NCBI RefSeq assembly: GCF_009498035.1
Contig: NZ_CP034550.1
Location: forward strand, 6,510,001 to 6,574,000
DNA: 64,000 nt
Direction: 5' to 3'
Source of the DNA: Saccharothrix syringae
GTDB lineage: Bacteria; Actinomycetota; Actinomycetes; Mycobacteriales; Pseudonocardiaceae
Shown: positions 62,669 to 64,000 of the stretch, one piece after another
Position numbering within the stretch: the stretch's first letter is position 1
Layout: the number at the start of each line of letters is the position of its first letter
Program-made: the position numbers and the translations under genes
Notes under the pieces: model-generated
What the model saw: only the letters and a program-made list of their open reading frames with translations
Database searches by the model: none
What the model was told of the DNA's origin: nothing

Positions 62669-63220
62669 TCATGCGCGCGCACCTCCCGTGACCGGGGCCA
62701 CCCGGCGGTAGCCGCCGCCGAAGAACAGCAGCGGCCCCGCGCCGGGCGCGGCGCCGGCGGCCAGCACCTCGCCGACGAAGATGGTGTGGTCGCCGCCCTC
62801 GTGGGCGTGGGTGAGCCGGCACTCCAGCCACGCCGACGCGCCACCCAGCAGCGGGGCGCCGGTGTGCGGGCCGGGCCGCCAGTCGACGCCGGTGAACTGG
62901 CCGGGGCCCCGCGGGCGCCGCCGGTCGGCGAAGTACCGGGCCGTCGACTCCTGGTCGGCGCCGAGGATGGACACCGCGAAGTGCCCGGCCCCGGTGATCG
63001 CCGAGTGCATGACGGCGGTGCGCGCCACGCAGCACATCACCAGCGGCGGGTCCAGCGACACCGAGCTGAAGGCGTTCGCCGTCATGCCGTGGGCGAACTC
63101 GCCGCCGGTGGTCAGCACGGTGATCCCGGTGGCGAACTCGCGCATCACCTCCCGCAGGCCCGGTGCGTGCCGGGTCGCCACGGGGGTCTCGCCGCGCGGC
63201 GCGGAACCGTTCTCGGTCAC
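62669..63220 (-). CDS. Flavin reductase, copy 2
   Basis: The 183-aa protein starts at GTG (complement 63218-63220) with GAGGAGGG ahead. It is a close paralogue of the reductase at 39146: REFATGITVLTTGG, HGMTANAFSSVSLDPPLVM, HFAVSILGADQESTARYFAD and GGDHTIFVGEVL. It has an extra ~15-residue N-terminus. It is spaced 15 bp after the partial PKS and 31 bp before the carboxylase gene, all leftward, so the three probably form one operon. It likely supplies reduced flavin to one or more of the three flavin monooxygenases. Confidence 0.9.
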   Translation of the reverse strand: MTENGSAPRGETPVATRHAPGLREVMREFATGITVLTTGGEFAHGMTANAFSSVSLDPPLVMCCVARTAVMHSAITGAGHFAVSILGADQESTARYFADRRRPRGPGQFTGVDWRPGPHTGAPLLGGASAWLECRLTHAHEGGDHTIFVGEVLAAGAAPGAGPLLFFGGGYRRVAPVTGGARA

Positions 63221-63235
63221 GATGCCCTCCTCGGG

Positions 63236-64000
63236 TCACCCGGCGGCGCTCGGGCGCACCGCCGGTCGGCAGCAGCTCTCGACCACGCGCTCCAGCCCGT
63301 CGTCGGCACGCGGCAGCCGGGTCCGCACCCGGCTCCACACCCGGCCCGCGAACAGGGCCGCGCCGTCGACGGGCGCGCCGAGCGCGAACGCGGCGGCGAC
63401 GGCGGTGAGCAGCGGGACCGACGACGGGCCGTCGGTCTCGGTGGCCAGCGCCCTGGCCGCGGGGTCGATCTCGGCGACCAGGTCGGTGAGCGCGCGCCCC
63501 GGGCCCGCTTCGAGCACCAGGTCCGCGCCGGCGATCGCGCGGGCGGCGGCCTGGTGGAACCGGACCGGCGCGAGGACCTGGTCCCGCAGCAGGCCGCGCA
63601 CGTCGGCGGCGCCCCCCACGGGGCGGGCGGTCACGGTGGAGACGACCTCCCGGGTCACCGGTGCGAACGCGACGCCGGCCAGCACCTCGGCCATGGCGTC
63701 GGCGGCGGCCCGCACGCGCGGCGTGTGGAAGGCGTGCGGCGCGTTCAGCCGGAACGCCGGCACGCCGTCGTCCAGCGCGGCGGCGCACACCCGGTCCAGG
63801 GCGTCGGCGGGGCCGGACAGCACGACCTGGTGCGGGCTGTGGAAGCCCGCGACCACCACGTCCCGCTCACCGCGGGCCAGGGCGGTCGCCCGCTCGGCCC
63901 CGGTGAGCAGGACGGCCATGCCGCCCGCGCCGTCGCCCGCGTCGTCCATCGCCCGGTCGCGGGCCGCGGCCAGCGCGAGCACCCGCTCGTCGTCCACCGC
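63236..64000 (-). CDS. C-terminal AT domain of a second polyketide synthase (cut by window edge)
   Basis: The visible 254 residues are the last two-thirds of an acyltransferase domain, followed at once by the stop. Landmarks parallel the AT of the PKS at 40106: VVVAGFHSPHQVVLSGPADA, NAPHAFHTPRVRAAADAMAE with the AT His, LRDQVLAPVRFHQAAARAI and LVLEAGPGRALTDLVAEIDP. The active-site GHSxG motif falls beyond the right edge. A PKS that ends in AT, without ACP, KR or DH, recalls KS-AT or AT partner subunits of lipid and polyunsaturated-fatty-acid-type synthases. Upstream domains are unseen. Confidence 0.88.
   Translation of the reverse strand, partial: AVDDERVLALAAARDRAMDDAGDGAGGMAVLLTGAERATALARGERDVVVAGFHSPHQVVLSGPADALDRVCAAALDDGVPAFRLNAPHAFHTPRVRAAADAMAEVLAGVAFAPVTREVVSTVTARPVGGAADVRGLLRDQVLAPVRFHQAAARAIAGADLVLEAGPGRALTDLVAEIDPAARALATETDGPSSVPLLTAVAAAFALGAPVDGAALFAGRVWSRVRTRLPRADDGLERVVESCCRPAVRPSAAG

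Noticed and set aside
1..64000. tRNA, rRNA or riboswitch genes
   Set aside because: I looked for cloverleaf T-loop patterns and rRNA blocks and saw none. This was by eye, so a single tRNA could be missed.
27713..64000. Chromoprotein apoprotein gene for enediyne binding
   Set aside because: No small secreted protein with the paired-Cys beta-sandwich pattern of neocarzinostatin-like apoproteins is visible. The one small secreted protein (5058) lacks Cys and is far away.

Overview
The window is very GC-rich actinobacterial DNA with dense coding, frequent GTG starts and ATGA/GTGA stop-start overlaps. A mycothiol-type enzyme fold, a SARP regulator, a WYL regulator and an ECF sigma factor agree with this. 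The style suggests a filamentous actinomycete such as a Pseudonocardiales genus, but the genus is a guess because no rRNA or other marker is present.

Region 1 (1-14.3 kb) is a decayed accessory zone. It starts with the cut 5' end of an ECF sigma factor and holds broken transposons: an IS701-type transposase split by an IS630-type element at a TA dinucleotide, a second IS630 remnant, IS3, integrase-type and IS5 fragments, and two degraded ordinary genes. Between them stand intact genes: a SARP regulator with a membrane segment, a small secreted protein, a VOC protein and WYL regulator pair, a LysR and SDR pair, and a secreted GH10 xylanase.

Region 2 (14.3-27.5 kb) looks like general chromosome. 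It has a PEP-mutase-fold enzyme, a truncated Ada/AlkA-type protein, a four-gene TelA/VWA/solute-binding operon, a transposase remnant, a DUF-type SAM methyltransferase, a two-gene glycosyltransferase operon, a divergent HxlR and DUF899 pair, and a MerR regulator.

Region 3 (27.7-64 kb) is a biosynthetic gene cluster running past the right edge. Its core is a 1930-aa iterative polyketide synthase of the enediyne type (KS-AT-ACP-KR-DH-PPTase) followed by the hot-dog thioesterase typical of enediyne clusters and a flavin reductase. A DUF1702 protein, common in enediyne clusters, overlaps a cytochrome P450. Around them are three paralogous acyl-CoA-dehydrogenase-fold flavin monooxygenases, a second flavin reductase, three AhpD/CMD-fold proteins, two paralogous polytopic membrane proteins, nucleotide-sugar-epimerase-like and SDR oxidoreductases, a GMC oxidase, a UbiB-type kinase, a MetE-like protein, an MFS exporter, an acyl-CoA carboxylase carboxyltransferase subunit, a divergent carotenoid-oxygenase-like protein and several regulators. 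At the right edge is the C-terminus of a second PKS that ends in an AT domain.

A plausible scheme is that the carboxylase supplies malonyl-CoA, the PKS builds a polyene, the thioesterase releases it, and the oxidative enzymes tailor it. The usual enediyne partners UnbU and UnbV are not in the window, and a second AT-terminated PKS is unusual for enediynes. The product may therefore be an atypical enediyne or a different polyene-derived molecule. A 16-base sequence shared (15/16) between the TetR/carotenoid-oxygenase promoter and the leader of the UbiB-kinase operon suggests one regulator controls both.
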